From Chamaesiphon minutus PCC 6605 (GTDB lineage: Bacteria > Cyanobacteriota > Cyanobacteriia > Cyanobacteriales > Chamaesiphonaceae), in NCBI RefSeq assembly GCF_000317145.1, contig NC_019697.1, forward strand, positions 6,220,096-6,284,095: a DNA stretch of 64,000 nt, read 5' to 3'. Shown here one piece after another: positions 1 to 9,131 of the stretch. A program made the translations under genes and the position numbers. The stretch's first letter is position 1; every line of letters starts with the position of its first letter. The notes below the pieces were generated by a model, which searched no databases, had not been told where the DNA came from, and saw only the letters and a program-made list of their open reading frames with translations.

Positions 1-810
1 CTTAACGTACAAGTCGCCAATCGTCCCGATGACTTGATAGGTAGATACCTTTGCCGCACCAAAACTACAGACAAAAGTTGCCAGCCGATCGCCAGGAAAG
101 CGCATAATTGCACTAGTCATTTCCGGTACTTCGGCAAAGCGTTCTTCGCCATTATTGGCACTAGTGGCAAAAACTTCGATCGGCTCGGATTGAAATAGGT
201 ATCGTGAGGCATTGATGCAATAGATCCCGATATCTTCAATCGTCCCGCCACCCAGTGTGGCGGAGAGTCGGCTATTGCCGCCTTCGGTTTGTTGACAAAA
301 TACCGAGTTAAAAATCCGAGGTTCGCCAATTTTACCCGATCGAATTACTTCGATCGCGTGCATATTAGCTGGCTCGAAATGCAGGCGGTAAGCAATCATT
401 AATTTGACATTATTGTCTTGAGCCGCTGCGATCGCCCGTTCGCACTCTTCCACACTCACAGCCATCGGCTTCTCGCACAGTATGTGGATGCCCGCTTGAG
501 CCGCTCTGACGATATAATCGCAATGTAGATGATTGGGCAAAGCAATGTAGACAGCATCAATGTTGCCACTAGCTAGCAACCGATCGTACTCATCGTAACT
601 ATATGTATGTTCGATCCCATATTTTTTGGCAATTTCGCTTCGCTTAGTCGGATCGTCAGAAACGATCGCTACTAGCTCGGAGTTTTCGGCGTGCTCGAAA
701 GCGGGTAATGCTGCCGCCTGTGCGTACCAGCCTAGACCTACCACAGCATAGCGGATCTTTGGCTGGGAAGTTGAAGCAGATGGGTTCGATCGAACTGAAG
801 CATTTATCAT
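1..810 (-). CDS. Gfo/Idh/MocA family oxidoreductase (3' end outside window)
   Basis: This is a probable NAD(P)-dependent sugar or polyol dehydrogenase of the glucose-fructose oxidoreductase type. I translated it directly; it runs off the window after 270 codons, so the C-terminus is missing. The N-terminal Rossmann fold shows GLGWYA at residues 25-30, and the family hallmark EKP is at 113-115, where the lysine lies in the active site. The C-terminal substrate domain begins but is incomplete. The ATG at 810 is preceded by a clear GAGGAGG ribosome site about 6 bases upstream. The next gene upstream on the same strand ends 28 bases away, so the two may be co-transcribed. The substrate cannot be inferred. 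Confidence 0.9.
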   Translation of the reverse strand, partial: MINASVRSNPSASTSQPKIRYAVVGLGWYAQAAALPAFEHAENSELVAIVSDDPTKRSEIAKKYGIEHTYSYDEYDRLLASGNIDAVYIALPNHLHCDYIVRAAQAGIHILCEKPMAVSVEECERAIAAAQDNNVKLMIAYRLHFEPANMHAIEVIRSGKIGEPRIFNSVFCQQTEGGNSRLSATLGGGTIEDIGIYCINASRYLFQSEPIEVFATSANNGEERFAEVPEMTSAIMRFPGDRLATFVCSFGAAKVSTYQVIGTIGDLYVK

Positions 811-838
811 GTTGTCCCTCCTCGTGCTGCTAATGGAA

Positions 839-1141
839 TTAACCAAATTGTGGATCTGGGGTAGAGCCGCTGCCTGGGAGAGTAGCTAGATTCATCCAAC
901 TGCTCGCAGGTCGTTCCAGCGATTGGCGAGCCTGCTCGGTCGATATTATCGTCCATCCAGCTTGTAAAAGTTTCTGACATGTTGCCCAACCCTTGGTGCC
1001 GTTGGGAATTTGATAGTCTGGTACGCATAAATGGGGAAAAGCTGTGTGGGGTTTCCAGGGATGGTAAGATTCGAGCCGTAGATGAAGAGACAGTTGGCCA
1101 TTAGAGCCAAGCTTGGAAATCCAACAAATTTGTCCAGCCAT
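839..1141 (-). CDS. Small hypothetical protein, 100 aa
   Basis: I do not recognise this protein. It is cytosolic by appearance, with no signal peptide or membrane segment, and rich in Trp, Pro and Gln. The ATG at 1141 has a near-perfect AGGAGG site 8 bases upstream, which decides this frame over the two other overlapping reading frames in the same stretch. It lies 28 bases before the oxidoreductase on the same strand, which suggests an operon. No function is proposed. Confidence 0.65.
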   Translation of the reverse strand: MAGQICWISKLGSNGQLSLHLRLESYHPWKPHTAFPHLCVPDYQIPNGTKGWATCQKLLQAGWTIISTEQARQSLERPASSWMNLATLPGSGSTPDPQFG

Positions 1142-1780
1142 TTAAGTGTCCTCCTAATTTTCAATAGAGCTTCTATCGATCGGCGATGTCGCTGGCCTGT
1201 CGAGCGGTTAAAAATCGCTCGATTGCCAAAAGTCAAGTGTTTTTTTACATGACTTATATTTCTAAAGCTACTTAAAAAAAAATTAAAACAGCTCTGTCAA
1301 AGGTAAGAGCTTGTTAAATAGAAATAAATCTCTAATCATCCGAGCGAATTAACTGGCGATCTCCATTGGCAGTCAATCATCGAGTAAATAAAACCGCTCG
1401 GATCGTAAAAATTTCCGGCCTACTCGATCGACAATTCACAATTTAATTTCTTTAGTACATGTATCATTTGGTAGAGTAATGCCATCGATCCGAATTAGGG
1501 GATCGCTAAAATGTATTCGATCGAGCGATCTGCCACTGATGCTTAAATAGAAACTATCAATTTGCTCTAAACTTTTTTCAGTCAGATTTAAACAAAAGCT
1601 GGAATAAATGAACTTAGCAAACAGCAAATCTAGCGATCGTCGGTTGCTGGTAGAGAATGGCCAAATTGCTACAAGACAACACAATATTTCTGCACTCACA
1701 AAAATCAGGGGTAGCAGGCGTAAGGTTCAATTTCTCGACCCTCATCCGCTGCTCCCCCCTCTCCTCAAAATAGTAGACTA
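1142..1780. other. Gap without a confident gene
   Basis: AT-rich stretch upstream of the 1141 gene. A weak minus-strand reading frame at 1436-1699 starts with GTG and has no ribosome site, and an overlapping one lies at 1614-1832. Neither looks convincing. The part near 1142-1330 probably holds the promoter of the leftmost operon, but I see no clear -35/-10 pair. Confidence 0.4.
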
Positions 1781-2116
1781 CTAGCGATCCTGCAAAGGAT
1801 CGTGACCCCAATTCATTAACGAAAACCGCCACCGCGTATCCTCGACATTCCCTTGCGGACGCTGCGCCGAATGCCGCCGCACATAACTGACTACCTTCCG
1901 CATGTGGGCAATTTCTTCCTCGCTGTATTCGGACTCATCCCGCTCCAACAACTTTACAATCTGTCGCCCAGATTTATGTCCGGTCGATTCGTCTCCATCG
2001 TTCTTCTGTCCCACCTCTTGCGAATCCTCAGTCTTCAACCAGCGCGATAACTGCTGCGGACTCATATTCACTACTTGGTGAAAATCCTCAATAATTGACT
2101 TGCGATCTTCAGCCAC
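1781..2116 (-). CDS. DUF3140 family protein
   Basis: A 111-residue soluble protein matching the DUF3140 family as I know it: an N-terminal helical part resembling a small DNA-binding-like segment (SPQQLSRWLKTEDS, about residues 19-32), an acidic and charged middle, and a C-terminal part with EEIAHMRKVVSYVRRH followed by TRWRFSLMNWGHDP. The start is GTG with GGGAGGA 8 bases upstream. It begins 3 bases after the stop of the DUF2945 gene. The two families are commonly neighbours in bacteria, often near stress genes. The molecular function is unknown. Confidence 0.8.
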   Translation of the reverse strand: MAEDRKSIIEDFHQVVNMSPQQLSRWLKTEDSQEVGQKNDGDESTGHKSGRQIVKLLERDESEYSEEEIAHMRKVVSYVRRHSAQRPQGNVEDTRWRFSLMNWGHDPLQDR

Positions 2117-2119
2117 AAA

Positions 2120-2335
2120 TTAGTCCTCCCGCTCACTCAACGATTCGGGTTTATGAGCTGCCTCTTTACCTGTTTTGTTGCTTTTTACTAAATACTGAGG
2201 ATCTTCTTTTGAAGCATCGACATGATGCTTTTTAATAGCTGTCGGCTCGGTCAATTTTTTCTCGACAGTACCTTCGATCGTGCCCTGAGAACTTTCCCAT
2301 TGCACCTTGTCACCTTTGCTAAACTCAGTTGACAC
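2120..2335 (-). CDS. DUF2945 (Tudor-like, HVA1 family) protein
   Basis: A 71-residue basic protein of the DUF2945 / hypervirulence-associated TUDOR family. The hallmark is the N-terminal KGDKVQWESSQGTIEGTVEKKL (residues 7-28), a small beta-barrel start, followed by HHVDASKEDPQYLVKS and TGKEAAHKPESL. The start is GTG, with GGAG 11 bases upstream. It is the first gene of a two-gene unit with DUF3140. The family has no established biochemical role. Confidence 0.8.
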   Translation of the reverse strand: MSTEFSKGDKVQWESSQGTIEGTVEKKLTEPTAIKKHHVDASKEDPQYLVKSNKTGKEAAHKPESLSERED

Positions 2336-2906
2336 GATTTACTTTACTCCAGGAATTTTTGTAGGTATAGTCAATTAAATACTATCAATAATTGCAATTA
2401 GCAACATCTATCTTTGTTGGTATTTATACCTCCTCTGTGCCGCCTAAAACCTAAAATCTCAAGCCTAAAACCTTCCCTCTTAATTACCCAAAATCCATCC
2501 AAAGATAGAGCGGCCAAAACCCGTCGCTCGGAGATCTAAAGAAGCATCCACACAGTTTTAATCGCGGAGAAACTGGCATCTATCCACTACTTTGCATTGG
2601 CTTCGGACTACGATGGAACTCCAGATCCAGACGGGATAGGGGAGAGTGGACGCAAGCAACCTTTGGCTATCTATTACCTATTAACCATTGCCCATTACCC
2701 ATTCACCCCTTGTCTGTCTAAAGACAGACAAAAAAAGCTCATCCGACCGACTATCATCCAATGGGTAGATAAGTAAATTTGGATTAAGATCGTAACAGCT
2801 ACGCTACAGGATCGACGATCGACAGCATTCGATCCTCAATTTAACCTGAGTTCGGGTTAAAGATGTTTGCTGTGCTCCAGCACCGCCTCCGATTGTGTCC
2901 GATCTC

Positions 2907-2941
2907 GCTCGCTCTGCGGAGGAAACCTCCGCAGAGCGAGC
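2907..2941. repeat. Perfect 16-bp hairpin
   Basis: The arms at 2907-2922 and 2926-2941 are perfectly complementary with a 3-base AAA loop. It is far from the end of any gene, so it is more likely a dispersed repeat than a terminator. A similar but diverged hairpin, also built on GCTCGC and GAGGAAAC, lies at 41015-41051. Confidence 0.85.
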
Positions 2942-3100
2942 CGCAAATCGGGAGTTTGCATCACAAGCCGAGACTTCCAGTCTCTAGGCAACTCTTAACC
3001 TGTTGGCGTAGCCTCTTTGCTAGCAGAAACTGACGTTAATTTAGATATTCACTCGCGATCGTTACGCAGATAAATTCGATCGGATCGATCGAGCTTAATT

Positions 3101-3130
3101 AGTTGATAGTTGATAGTTGATAGTTGATAG
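3101..3130. repeat. Heptanucleotide tandem repeat (AGTTGAT)n
   Basis: Four direct copies of AGTTGAT. The same unit recurs at 8544-8578. Short tandemly repeated heptamers are common in cyanobacterial intergenic DNA. Confidence 0.9.
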
Positions 3131-3363
3131 CGAAGTTTTTAGGATGGGGATTTAAACCCCACCCTAAAAACAATCCGCCTAAAGGTGGGGGATTTAGACC
3201 CCTGTTATCTGTTAAATCCTCTCAGAATGAGGGCTAGCTCTGACTTTTCCGGCGTCGCTAATCCAAGATCCAGTCTGCTGTGTTCGCACTTGCAATACAG
3301 TTATCTCTCAACTCCCCGCTCCCCGCCTAATTGTCCGGTAGAAAACTTCACGGAGTAAAACTT

Positions 3364-5838
3364 ATGACTGTTGCAACTTCCACCAGGCCACAACCGTTGA
3401 GTGCCGATCTACTGCAAAAAATTCACGCCTATTGGTGTGCGGCAAATTATCTTTCTGTCGGTCAGATTTATCTCCTCGACAATCCGCTGTTACAAGAACC
3501 ATTAAAGATCGAGCACATCAAGCCCAGGCTATTGGGGCACTGGGGGACGACTCCAGGTCTGAATTTTATCTACGCTCACCTCAATCGGGTGATTAAGGCT
3601 CAAGATCTCAATACCATTTATATCGCAGGGCCAGGGCACGGCGGGCCAGGGATGGTCGCGAATACCTATCTAGAAGGGACTTACAGCGAATTCTTTCCTA
3701 ATATTTCCCAAGATACGGCGGGAATTAAAGCTTTATTCAAACAGTTCTCATTTCCAGGTGGCATTCCCAGCCATGCGGCCCCCGAAACACCCGGTTCGAT
3801 TCATGAGGGTGGAGAATTGGGCTACGCGCTGGTTCATGCTTATGGCGCGGCGTTTGACAATCCCGATTTGCTGGTGGCTTGTGTAGTCGGCGATGGCGAG
3901 GCAGAAACGGGACCATTGGCAACTAGCTGGCACTCAAATAAGTTTCTCAATCCGGCGCGGGATGGCGCGGTTTTACCGATTTTGCATCTCAATGGTTATA
4001 AGATTGCCAATCCGACCGTCTTGTCGCGGCTCCCACAGACGGAATTGGAGAGTTTATTTGTGGGATATGGCTACAAGCCCTATTTTGTCGAGGGTTCAGA
4101 ACCCGCAGAGATGCACCAATTAATGGCAGGAACGCTAGATACCGTCATCGCCGAAATTAAAACCATTCAGCGCGAAGCGCGGGTGCATGGCTATCAGCAA
4201 CGAGTTCCCATGCCCATGATTATTTTACGATCGCCCAAAGGGTGGACGGGGCCAAAAGAAGTAGATGGCAAGAAAACTGAGGACTACTGGCGATCGCATC
4301 AAGTCCCATTTTCCGAGATGAAAAGCAATCCAGAGCATATCACATTGCTAGAAAGCTGGATGAAAAGTTACAAGCCCGAAGAATGCTTTGACTCTCGCGG
4401 CAAACTGATTCCCGAACTGGCAGAACTGGCTCCTACAGGCGATCGACGGATGGGGGCAAATCCTCATGCCAATGGCGGGATGCTGCTTCGCGATCTCAAA
4501 ATGCCCGACTTTCGCGATTATGCGATCGAAGTTACCAAACCCGGTACTGGCATCGCTGAATCGACACGCACGCTGGGTGAATTTCTACGGGATGTGATGA
4601 AGCTGAACTTAGAGAGCCAAAACTTTCGGGTGATGAGTCCCGACGAAAATAATTCCAATCGCCTGAATGCGATCTTGGAAGTCACCGAACGGATGTCTAC
4701 AGCCGAAATATTGCCCACAGACGATCGTGTTTCGCCCACCGGACGGGTCATGGAGGTTTTGAGCGAACACATGTGTCAGGGCTGGCTAGAGGGCTATCTG
4801 TTGACCGGACGGCACGGCTTTTTCTCCTGTTATGAGGCATTCATCCACATCGTCGATTCGATGTTCAACCAACATGCCAAGTGGTTGGAAAGCTGCGATG
4901 ATATTCCCTGGCGGCGACCGATTGCTTCGCTCAATTATCTACTGACTTCCCATGTCTGGCGGCAAGATCACAATGGTTTCAGCCACCAAGATCCCGGCTT
5001 TATCGATGTGGTGACTAATAAGAAAGCCAAAGTCGTGCGGGTATACCTCCCACCCGATGCTAATACCCTACTAGCAGTTGCCGACCACTGCCTGCGTAGC
5101 CGTCAGTATGTGAATGTAATTATCGCTGGCAAACAGCCCGAATTGCAGTGGCTAGATATGGATGCCGCGATCGAGCATTGTACGGCAGGATTGGGCATTT
5201 GGGAATGGGCGAGTAACGATCGTCATAGCGAACCCGATGTCGTGATGGCTTGTGCGGGTGACGTCCCCACCCTCGAAACCTTAGCAGCGGTAGACTTTTT
5301 GCGATCGCATTTCCCTAACCTTAAAATTCGGGTAGTTAACGTTGTCGATCTGATGACACTCCAACCCCAAAGCGAACATCCCCACGGTTTAACAGATACC
5401 GAATTCGACTCGATTTTCACTCCCGACAAACCAATTATCTTTGCCTTCCACGGCTACCCCTGGTTGATCCATCGCCTCACCTACCGCCGCAACAATCACG
5501 AAAATATCCACGTACGCGGCTATAAAGAAGAAGGTACCACCACCACACCATTCGATATGACCGTAGTTAACGATCTCGATCGTTTTCATCTTGCACAAGA
5601 TGCGATCGATCGTACTCCCAAACTCAAAAATATCGGAGCCTACGTCAAACAAGAAATTCGTAATAAACTGATCGAACACCATCGGTATATTACTACCTAC
5701 GGTGAAGATCTGCCCGAAGTCACCGACTGGAAGTGGGGCTATTATATGGGCACAGAATCGAGTGACGGTTCGCAACCGACTTCGACCGATTCACCCTCTA
5801 CTGAAGGCGGGGAAGGCGCAGCCAATTCTCGCGCATAA
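3364..5838 (+). CDS. xfp: Xylulose-5-phosphate/fructose-6-phosphate phosphoketolase
   Basis: A thiamine-diphosphate enzyme that splits xylulose 5-phosphate or fructose 6-phosphate with phosphate to acetyl phosphate plus glyceraldehyde 3-phosphate or erythrose 4-phosphate, linking the Calvin and pentose phosphate pathways to acetyl-CoA. The 824-residue length fits the family. GHGGPG lies at 91-96, [18 protein letters not shown] at 136-153, and the ThDP motif GDGEAETGP at 176-184; the pyrimidine and C-terminal domains follow ([31 protein letters not shown]). I chose the ATG at 3364 (GGAG 8 bases upstream) over a TTG at 3331. The last ~30 residues are a Ser/Thr/Gly-rich tail that looks disordered. 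It is a single-gene unit ended by the strong hairpin that follows. Confidence 0.97.
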   Translation: MTVATSTRPQPLSADLLQKIHAYWCAANYLSVGQIYLLDNPLLQEPLKIEHIKPRLLGHWGTTPGLNFIYAHLNRVIKAQDLNTIYIAGPGHGGPGMVANTYLEGTYSEFFPNISQDTAGIKALFKQFSFPGGIPSHAAPETPGSIHEGGELGYALVHAYGAAFDNPDLLVACVVGDGEAETGPLATSWHSNKFLNPARDGAVLPILHLNGYKIANPTVLSRLPQTELESLFVGYGYKPYFVEGSEPAEMHQLMAGTLDTVIAEIKTIQREARVHGYQQRVPMPMIILRSPKGWTGPKEVDGKKTEDYWRSHQVPFSEMKSNPEHITLLESWMKSYKPEECFDSRGKLIPELAELAPTGDRRMGANPHANGGMLLRDLKMPDFRDYAIEVTKPGTGIAESTRTLGEFLRDVMKLNLESQNFRVMSPDENNSNRLNAILEVTERMSTAEILPTDDRVSPTGRVMEVLSEHMCQGWLEGYLLTGRHGFFSCYEAFIHIVDSMFNQHAKWLESCDDIPWRRPIASLNYLLTSHVWRQDHNGFSHQDPGFIDVVTNKKAKVVRVYLPPDANTLLAVADHCLRSRQYVNVIIAGKQPELQWLDMDAAIEHCTAGLGIWEWASNDRHSEPDVVMACAGDVPTLETLAAVDFLRSHFPNLKIRVVNVVDLMTLQPQSEHPHGLTDTEFDSIFTPDKPIIFAFHGYPWLIHRLTYRRNNHENIHVRGYKEEGTTTTPFDMTVVNDLDRFHLAQDAIDRTPKLKNIGAYVKQEIRNKLIEHHRYITTYGEDLPEVTDWKWGYYMGTESSDGSQPTSTDSPSTEGGEGAANSRA

Positions 5839-5854
5839 CATCTTTATTTAGGCT

Positions 5855-5900
5855 GCCAAAACATAGCCCTGACGTAAATGAGTCAGGGCTATGTTTTGGC
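5855..5900. terminator. Strong hairpin terminator after phosphoketolase
   Basis: Perfect 19-bp stem (5855-5873 with 5882-5900) and an 8-base loop, starting 17 bases after the stop codon. The downstream tract is AATTAATT rather than a long T run. The symmetric stem could work in both directions for the convergent gene at 6024. Confidence 0.85.
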
Positions 5901-6023
5901 AATTAATTAGGCTAGCAAAAACATTTATAACCTCCAAAAAGTCTACAACCTATGTGGTGAGCACTACCCACCCTACCTCTACGGATGCTTGACATTTTTG
6001 GTGCCTTGGACACTATTAGCAAA

Positions 6024-6587
6024 TCAGCTCCAGCCGTCTTTTACTTTAACATTAAATACTCTTCTAGTTGCACTTTCAAAATAGTGAACTGAAACTTTAT
6101 TAGTTCCGACGTATCCATTTCTATAAACCTTATACCACTTACGTGGTTCGATCTTTCTCAACTCTCGTACTAGTTCTCGGTGATTTATCTCCACTTTTTG
6201 GGTTCCATTTGGAGCAGAGCGAAAGCCTCTAGGAAAGTCAGGTGACTTATTAAGAGAAGAATATACATTCCTTACAGGTATATTTGAAGAACTTGGACTC
6301 TGGCTGGGGGTGTTAATTCTGCCACGGCCAACAGGACTACCACCGCCGCCACCAGGACCACCTTCCATTCTCCGCGCTGTCAGCGTTTTTGGGAGCAAAC
6401 CCGATCGATCGTCGCTCTGATGTTCCGGAGTAGCTATAATTAATTCACTAGGGAGATTTTGAAGATAGCGACCTATTCTTAACGGAGTGGAGTTTTGAGT
6501 AGCAATCGCTTTGAATGGAGCGATCGGTTGGATTAAAATTGATGCTCCGGCGATTGTTAATAAACTCTGAAAAATAAATTTTCTCAT
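6024..6587 (-). CDS. Secreted hypothetical protein with Gly-rich linker
   Basis: Not recognised. The 187-residue product starts with a signal peptide (MRKFIFQSLLTIAGASILI..., likely cleavage near AIA/TQ at about residue 30). Residues about 70-110 are a low-complexity Gly/Ser/Pro linker, and the last ~60 residues form a compact, basic, probably beta-rich unit with conserved-looking aromatic positions (RKWYKVYRNGYVG, VHYFESATRRVFNVKVKDGW). AGGAG lies 8 bases before the ATG. The layout (signal, linker, small C-terminal domain) resembles secreted adaptor or effector proteins, but no activity can be assigned. Confidence 0.7.
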   Translation of the reverse strand: MRKFIFQSLLTIAGASILIQPIAPFKAIATQNSTPLRIGRYLQNLPSELIIATPEHQSDDRSGLLPKTLTARRMEGGPGGGGGSPVGRGRINTPSQSPSSSNIPVRNVYSSLNKSPDFPRGFRSAPNGTQKVEINHRELVRELRKIEPRKWYKVYRNGYVGTNKVSVHYFESATRRVFNVKVKDGWS

Positions 6588-6598
6588 TTTATACGCTC

Positions 6599-6865
6599 CT
6601 AAAATTCGGAGGTTTGAGTGATGTAACGTAGTAATTCCAGATGCTTCTTAGCTCGATAATAGACTGCTAATGATTTGGAACTAGACTTAGCTAACTTTAA
6701 GCTGACAGAAAAGTTGCGGTCGCCAGAAACACCGATCTCTACGCTCGATCGCAAATAACCATTGGTAAAGATTTTTCCGCCGCTGCTGCCCAAAAAGGCC
6801 AGGAATTTGGTGGCGTTAGCAGCAACTCGCTCAATACCATAATGATAGTTACAAAAATTGACCAA
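6599..6865 (-). CDS. Doubtful hypothetical protein, 88 aa
   Basis: A minus-strand frame of 88 codons lying between thioredoxin and the secreted protein and overlapping the thioredoxin 3' end by 17 bases. It starts with TTG and has no ribosome site. The residue composition (GSSGGKIFTNGYLRSSVEIG, basic C-terminus) is protein-like, which is the only support. It may be translated by read-through from the thioredoxin gene, be a decayed gene, or be spurious. Confidence 0.35.
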   Translation of the reverse strand: MVNFCNYHYGIERVAANATKFLAFLGSSGGKIFTNGYLRSSVEIGVSGDRNFSVSLKLAKSSSKSLAVYYRAKKHLELLRYITQTSEF

Positions 6866-7166
6866 TTCGATCGATTAATTGTTCGGCGGGTAAGACTCCT
6901 TCCAATCGATCGACAGATTGTCCGCCTTTAAATAAAACTAGAGTTGGCAATGCCTGAATCTGATAATTAGAAGCAATTTGGGGATACTTGTCGGTATCGA
7001 TTTTCATGATTCTCACTTGCCCATTGAGTTCGATATTGACTTGTTCTAATATCTTGGCCATCATCTGGCAAGGGCCGCACCAAGTCGCATAAAAATCAAC
7101 TAAAATCGGTAAGTCACTATTGGCGATCGCATCTTCAAAGCTAGTAAACTGTTGCTTGACTGCCAT
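6849..7166 (-). CDS. Thioredoxin, y-type
   Basis: A 105-residue classic thioredoxin reducing protein disulfides in the cytosol. The active site WCGPC is at residues 29-33, and the cis-proline loop is ALPTLVLF. The N-terminus (QFTSFEDAIANSDLPILVDFYATWCGPC in sequence, residues 6-33) and FYATWCGPCQMM resemble cyanobacterial and plastid y-type thioredoxins more than m-type. AGGA lies about 7 bases before the ATG. In y-type systems the partners include peroxiredoxin Q and methionine sulfoxide reductase; that is family knowledge, and no such partner is adjacent here. Confidence 0.95.
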   Translation of the reverse strand: MAVKQQFTSFEDAIANSDLPILVDFYATWCGPCQMMAKILEQVNIELNGQVRIMKIDTDKYPQIASNYQIQALPTLVLFKGGQSVDRLEGVLPAEQLIDRIGQFL

Positions 7167-7378
7167 AATATTGTCCTAAAACGAAGTTGGGATAACTCGA
7201 TTCTAAACAGTTTTGCCGCGAACTGACAGGCAGCGATAGAAAAAGATAAACAACCCAAGCTGTTCAGGAGGCTTTAGGCTTTAGCCTAAAGCCTACCCCC
7301 TACGATAAAATGGCTACAGATGCCAGACTCGTGCGGTTTCGATAGAATATATAGGTGCCAAACCGCAGCAAACGAATA

Positions 7379-8563
7379 ATGTCTCTATCTTCGTATCAGA
7401 TCCGCTGGTTCAATAACTTAGCAGACATTCCACAAGAGGATTGGGATGCGCTGGCTGTACCGTTAAAGACTCCTTTTCTAGAGTGGGAGTGGTTGAATAA
7501 TTTAGAGACTTCTGGCAGCGTTACCGCCGAAACTGGCTGGTTGCCGACGCATTTGACAGTCTGGAAGGGGCAAACATTAGTTGGAGCCGCGCCTTTATAT
7601 GTCAAGGGACATAGTTATGGTGAATTTGTCTTCGACAATCAGTGGGCAGAATTGGCGCAGCGGATGGGCATTAGGTATTATCCCAAATTGGTGGGGATGA
7701 CTCCAGTTACTCCATCTGAAGGGTATCGGTTTTTGATTGCGCCTGGAGAAAATGAAGCCAAGATTACCGAATTAATGGTGCGCTCGATCGATGATTTTTG
7801 TAAGACGCATCGGTTATCGGGATGTCACTTCTTATATGTCGATCCCGAATGGCGATCGCAGATGAACGAATATGGATATAATACTTGGGTCAATCATAAT
7901 TATGTCTGGCAAAACCAAAAGTATCAGAATTTTGATGATTATTTAGGCGCGTTTAATGCCAATCAACGACGGAATATCAAACGGGAGCGTAAATCTGTAC
8001 GCGAGGGTGGCTTAAATTTGACTACCGTCACAGGAGAGCAAATCGCACCGCAGTTATTTTCCCAAATGTATAATTTTTATGCCGATACCTGCGACAAATT
8101 TGGCTGGTGGGGAAGTAAATATCTCACTCCCGAATTTTTTGATGGCTTGCACGCAAAATATCGGCATCGGGTAGTATTTGTCACGGCGACGGGCGAAGAT
8201 CCTTCTATCCCCGTCGGCATGTCTTTTTGTATTACTAAAGGCGATCGATTGTACGGTCGTTATTGGGGTAGCAGTGAAGATGTTGATTGTCTCCATTTTG
8301 ATGCTTGCTACTATACCCCGATCGAGTGGGCGATTGAAAACAAAATCGAGATTTTCGATCCTGGTGCGGGCGGCAGACACAAAAAGCGGCGCGGTTTTCC
8401 GGCAACTGCTAATTACAGTTTGCATCGTTTTTACCATCCCCGCTTTGGGCAAATCTTGCGCGATCATCTAGCTGAATCTAATGAGTTGCAACAGCAACAA
8501 ATTGTCGCCATCAATCAAGATTTACCGATGAAGCCAGGTAAGGAGTTGATAGTTGATAGTTGA
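7379..8563 (+). CDS. GNAT/FemAB-like acyltransferase (PF04339, DUF482)
   Basis: A 394-residue protein of the PF04339 family, a double-GNAT fold called peptidoglycan biosynthesis/recognition or DUF482. Typical segments are visible: FLEWEWLNNLE near the N-terminus, AAPLYVKGHSYGEFVFD, FNANQRRNIKRERKSV in the middle, and FDPGAGGRHKKRRGFPA towards the end. It presumably transfers an acyl or aminoacyl group, but the substrate is not established. I prefer the ATG at 7379 over the in-frame GTG at 7355. The last six codons (encoding ELIVDS) and the stop lie in an AGTTGAT heptamer repeat, so the C-terminus has been rewritten by repeat expansion. Confidence 0.88.
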   Translation: MSLSSYQIRWFNNLADIPQEDWDALAVPLKTPFLEWEWLNNLETSGSVTAETGWLPTHLTVWKGQTLVGAAPLYVKGHSYGEFVFDNQWAELAQRMGIRYYPKLVGMTPVTPSEGYRFLIAPGENEAKITELMVRSIDDFCKTHRLSGCHFLYVDPEWRSQMNEYGYNTWVNHNYVWQNQKYQNFDDYLGAFNANQRRNIKRERKSVREGGLNLTTVTGEQIAPQLFSQMYNFYADTCDKFGWWGSKYLTPEFFDGLHAKYRHRVVFVTATGEDPSIPVGMSFCITKGDRLYGRYWGSSEDVDCLHFDACYYTPIEWAIENKIEIFDPGAGGRHKKRRGFPATANYSLHRFYHPRFGQILRDHLAESNELQQQQIVAINQDLPMKPGKELIVDS

Positions 8564-8578
8564 TAGTTGGGAGTTGGG
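8544..8578. repeat. Heptamer tandem repeat forming the 3' end of a gene
   Basis: Three AGTTGAT units followed by AGTTGGG units. The array begins inside the acyltransferase reading frame and supplies its stop codon. Confidence 0.85.
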
Positions 8579-8642
8579 ACTTAACCTACCCCCTTTAAAG
8601 ATCTACCTCCCTCCCCTTAGATCGGGAAAATCCCCTCTTGGG

Positions 8643-8795
8643 CTACCGTGTATACACATCTCTAGAAAAAAGCGAAATTGGTGTAAATTCCCCTTAAAAA
8701 GGGGGACTAAGACCGGATCTTAGCCCCCTTTTTAAGGGGGTTTGGGGGATTTAGATCTAGAAACGAAGTCTAGCCGACTTGTGTATATACCGTAA
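8643..8795. mobile_element. MITE-like element, copy 1 (153 bp)
   Basis: The ends are inverted repeats (CTACCGTGTATACACA at the left; the right end differs at three positions). The element is bracketed by identical 11-base direct repeats CCCCTCTTGGG (8632-8642 and 8796-8806), the expected target-site duplication. Internal CCCCTTAAAAAGGGG-type palindromes can fold. There is no coding capacity, so it would depend on a transposase elsewhere. A second copy at 19684-19917 shares about 100 bases of nearly identical right half. Confidence 0.85.
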
Positions 8796-9131
8796 CCCCT
8801 CTTGGGAGGGGTGCCCGTAGGGCTGCTGGTAGGGTGAACCGCCCAATGGGGTGCAGATCTAAGCATTCACTCAAGCACTATCGCCTGTCGATCGACATAA
8901 ATGCCACTTCTCAAGTTTCGTCAACAGCAAACCCTTGTAGATTGCCAGTGACGATCGATTCTAACTACGATAACGCCTAAAGATCGATGCTAGCCTAGCA
9001 TATAGCACTTATCCCCAAAGTCTAGAAGCGAACATTTTTAGCCAAAAAAATCGAAAATCCGCCCAAAACAGACACAAATCGCAAACAAATCGGTTAATCT
9101 AGATCTAATGTAATTATTTAAGCTCACATTC

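Larger units (their letters stand above)
2336..3363. other. 1 kb repeat-rich intergenic region
   Basis: No convincing gene. It contains short CCTAAAACCT-type runs (about 2443-2475), ATTACCCATT-type runs (about 2663-2706), a small inverted repeat GTCTGTC/GACAGAC near 2712, a strong hairpin (2907-2941), a TTGGCGTAGCC palindrome fragment near 3002, and a heptamer tandem repeat (3101-3130). The phosphoketolase promoter should lie in the last 200 bases. Confidence 0.6.

Noticed and set aside
946..1236. Overlapping minus-strand frame beside the 100-residue gene
   Set aside because: No ribosome site; the 839-1141 frame has AGGAGG at the right distance.
1436..1699. Minus-strand frame of 87 codons
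   Set aside because: GTG start without ribosome site, overlapping a second frame, no recognisable pattern.
5389..5775. Long frame antisense to phosphoketolase
   Set aside because: Shadow of a certain gene; several similar shadows occur under other conserved genes.
7260..7310. Possible terminator made of AGGCTTTAGGC/GCCTAAAGCCT
   Set aside because: It lies upstream of the thioredoxin start and is part of heptamer-type repeat DNA, so no terminator role is supported.
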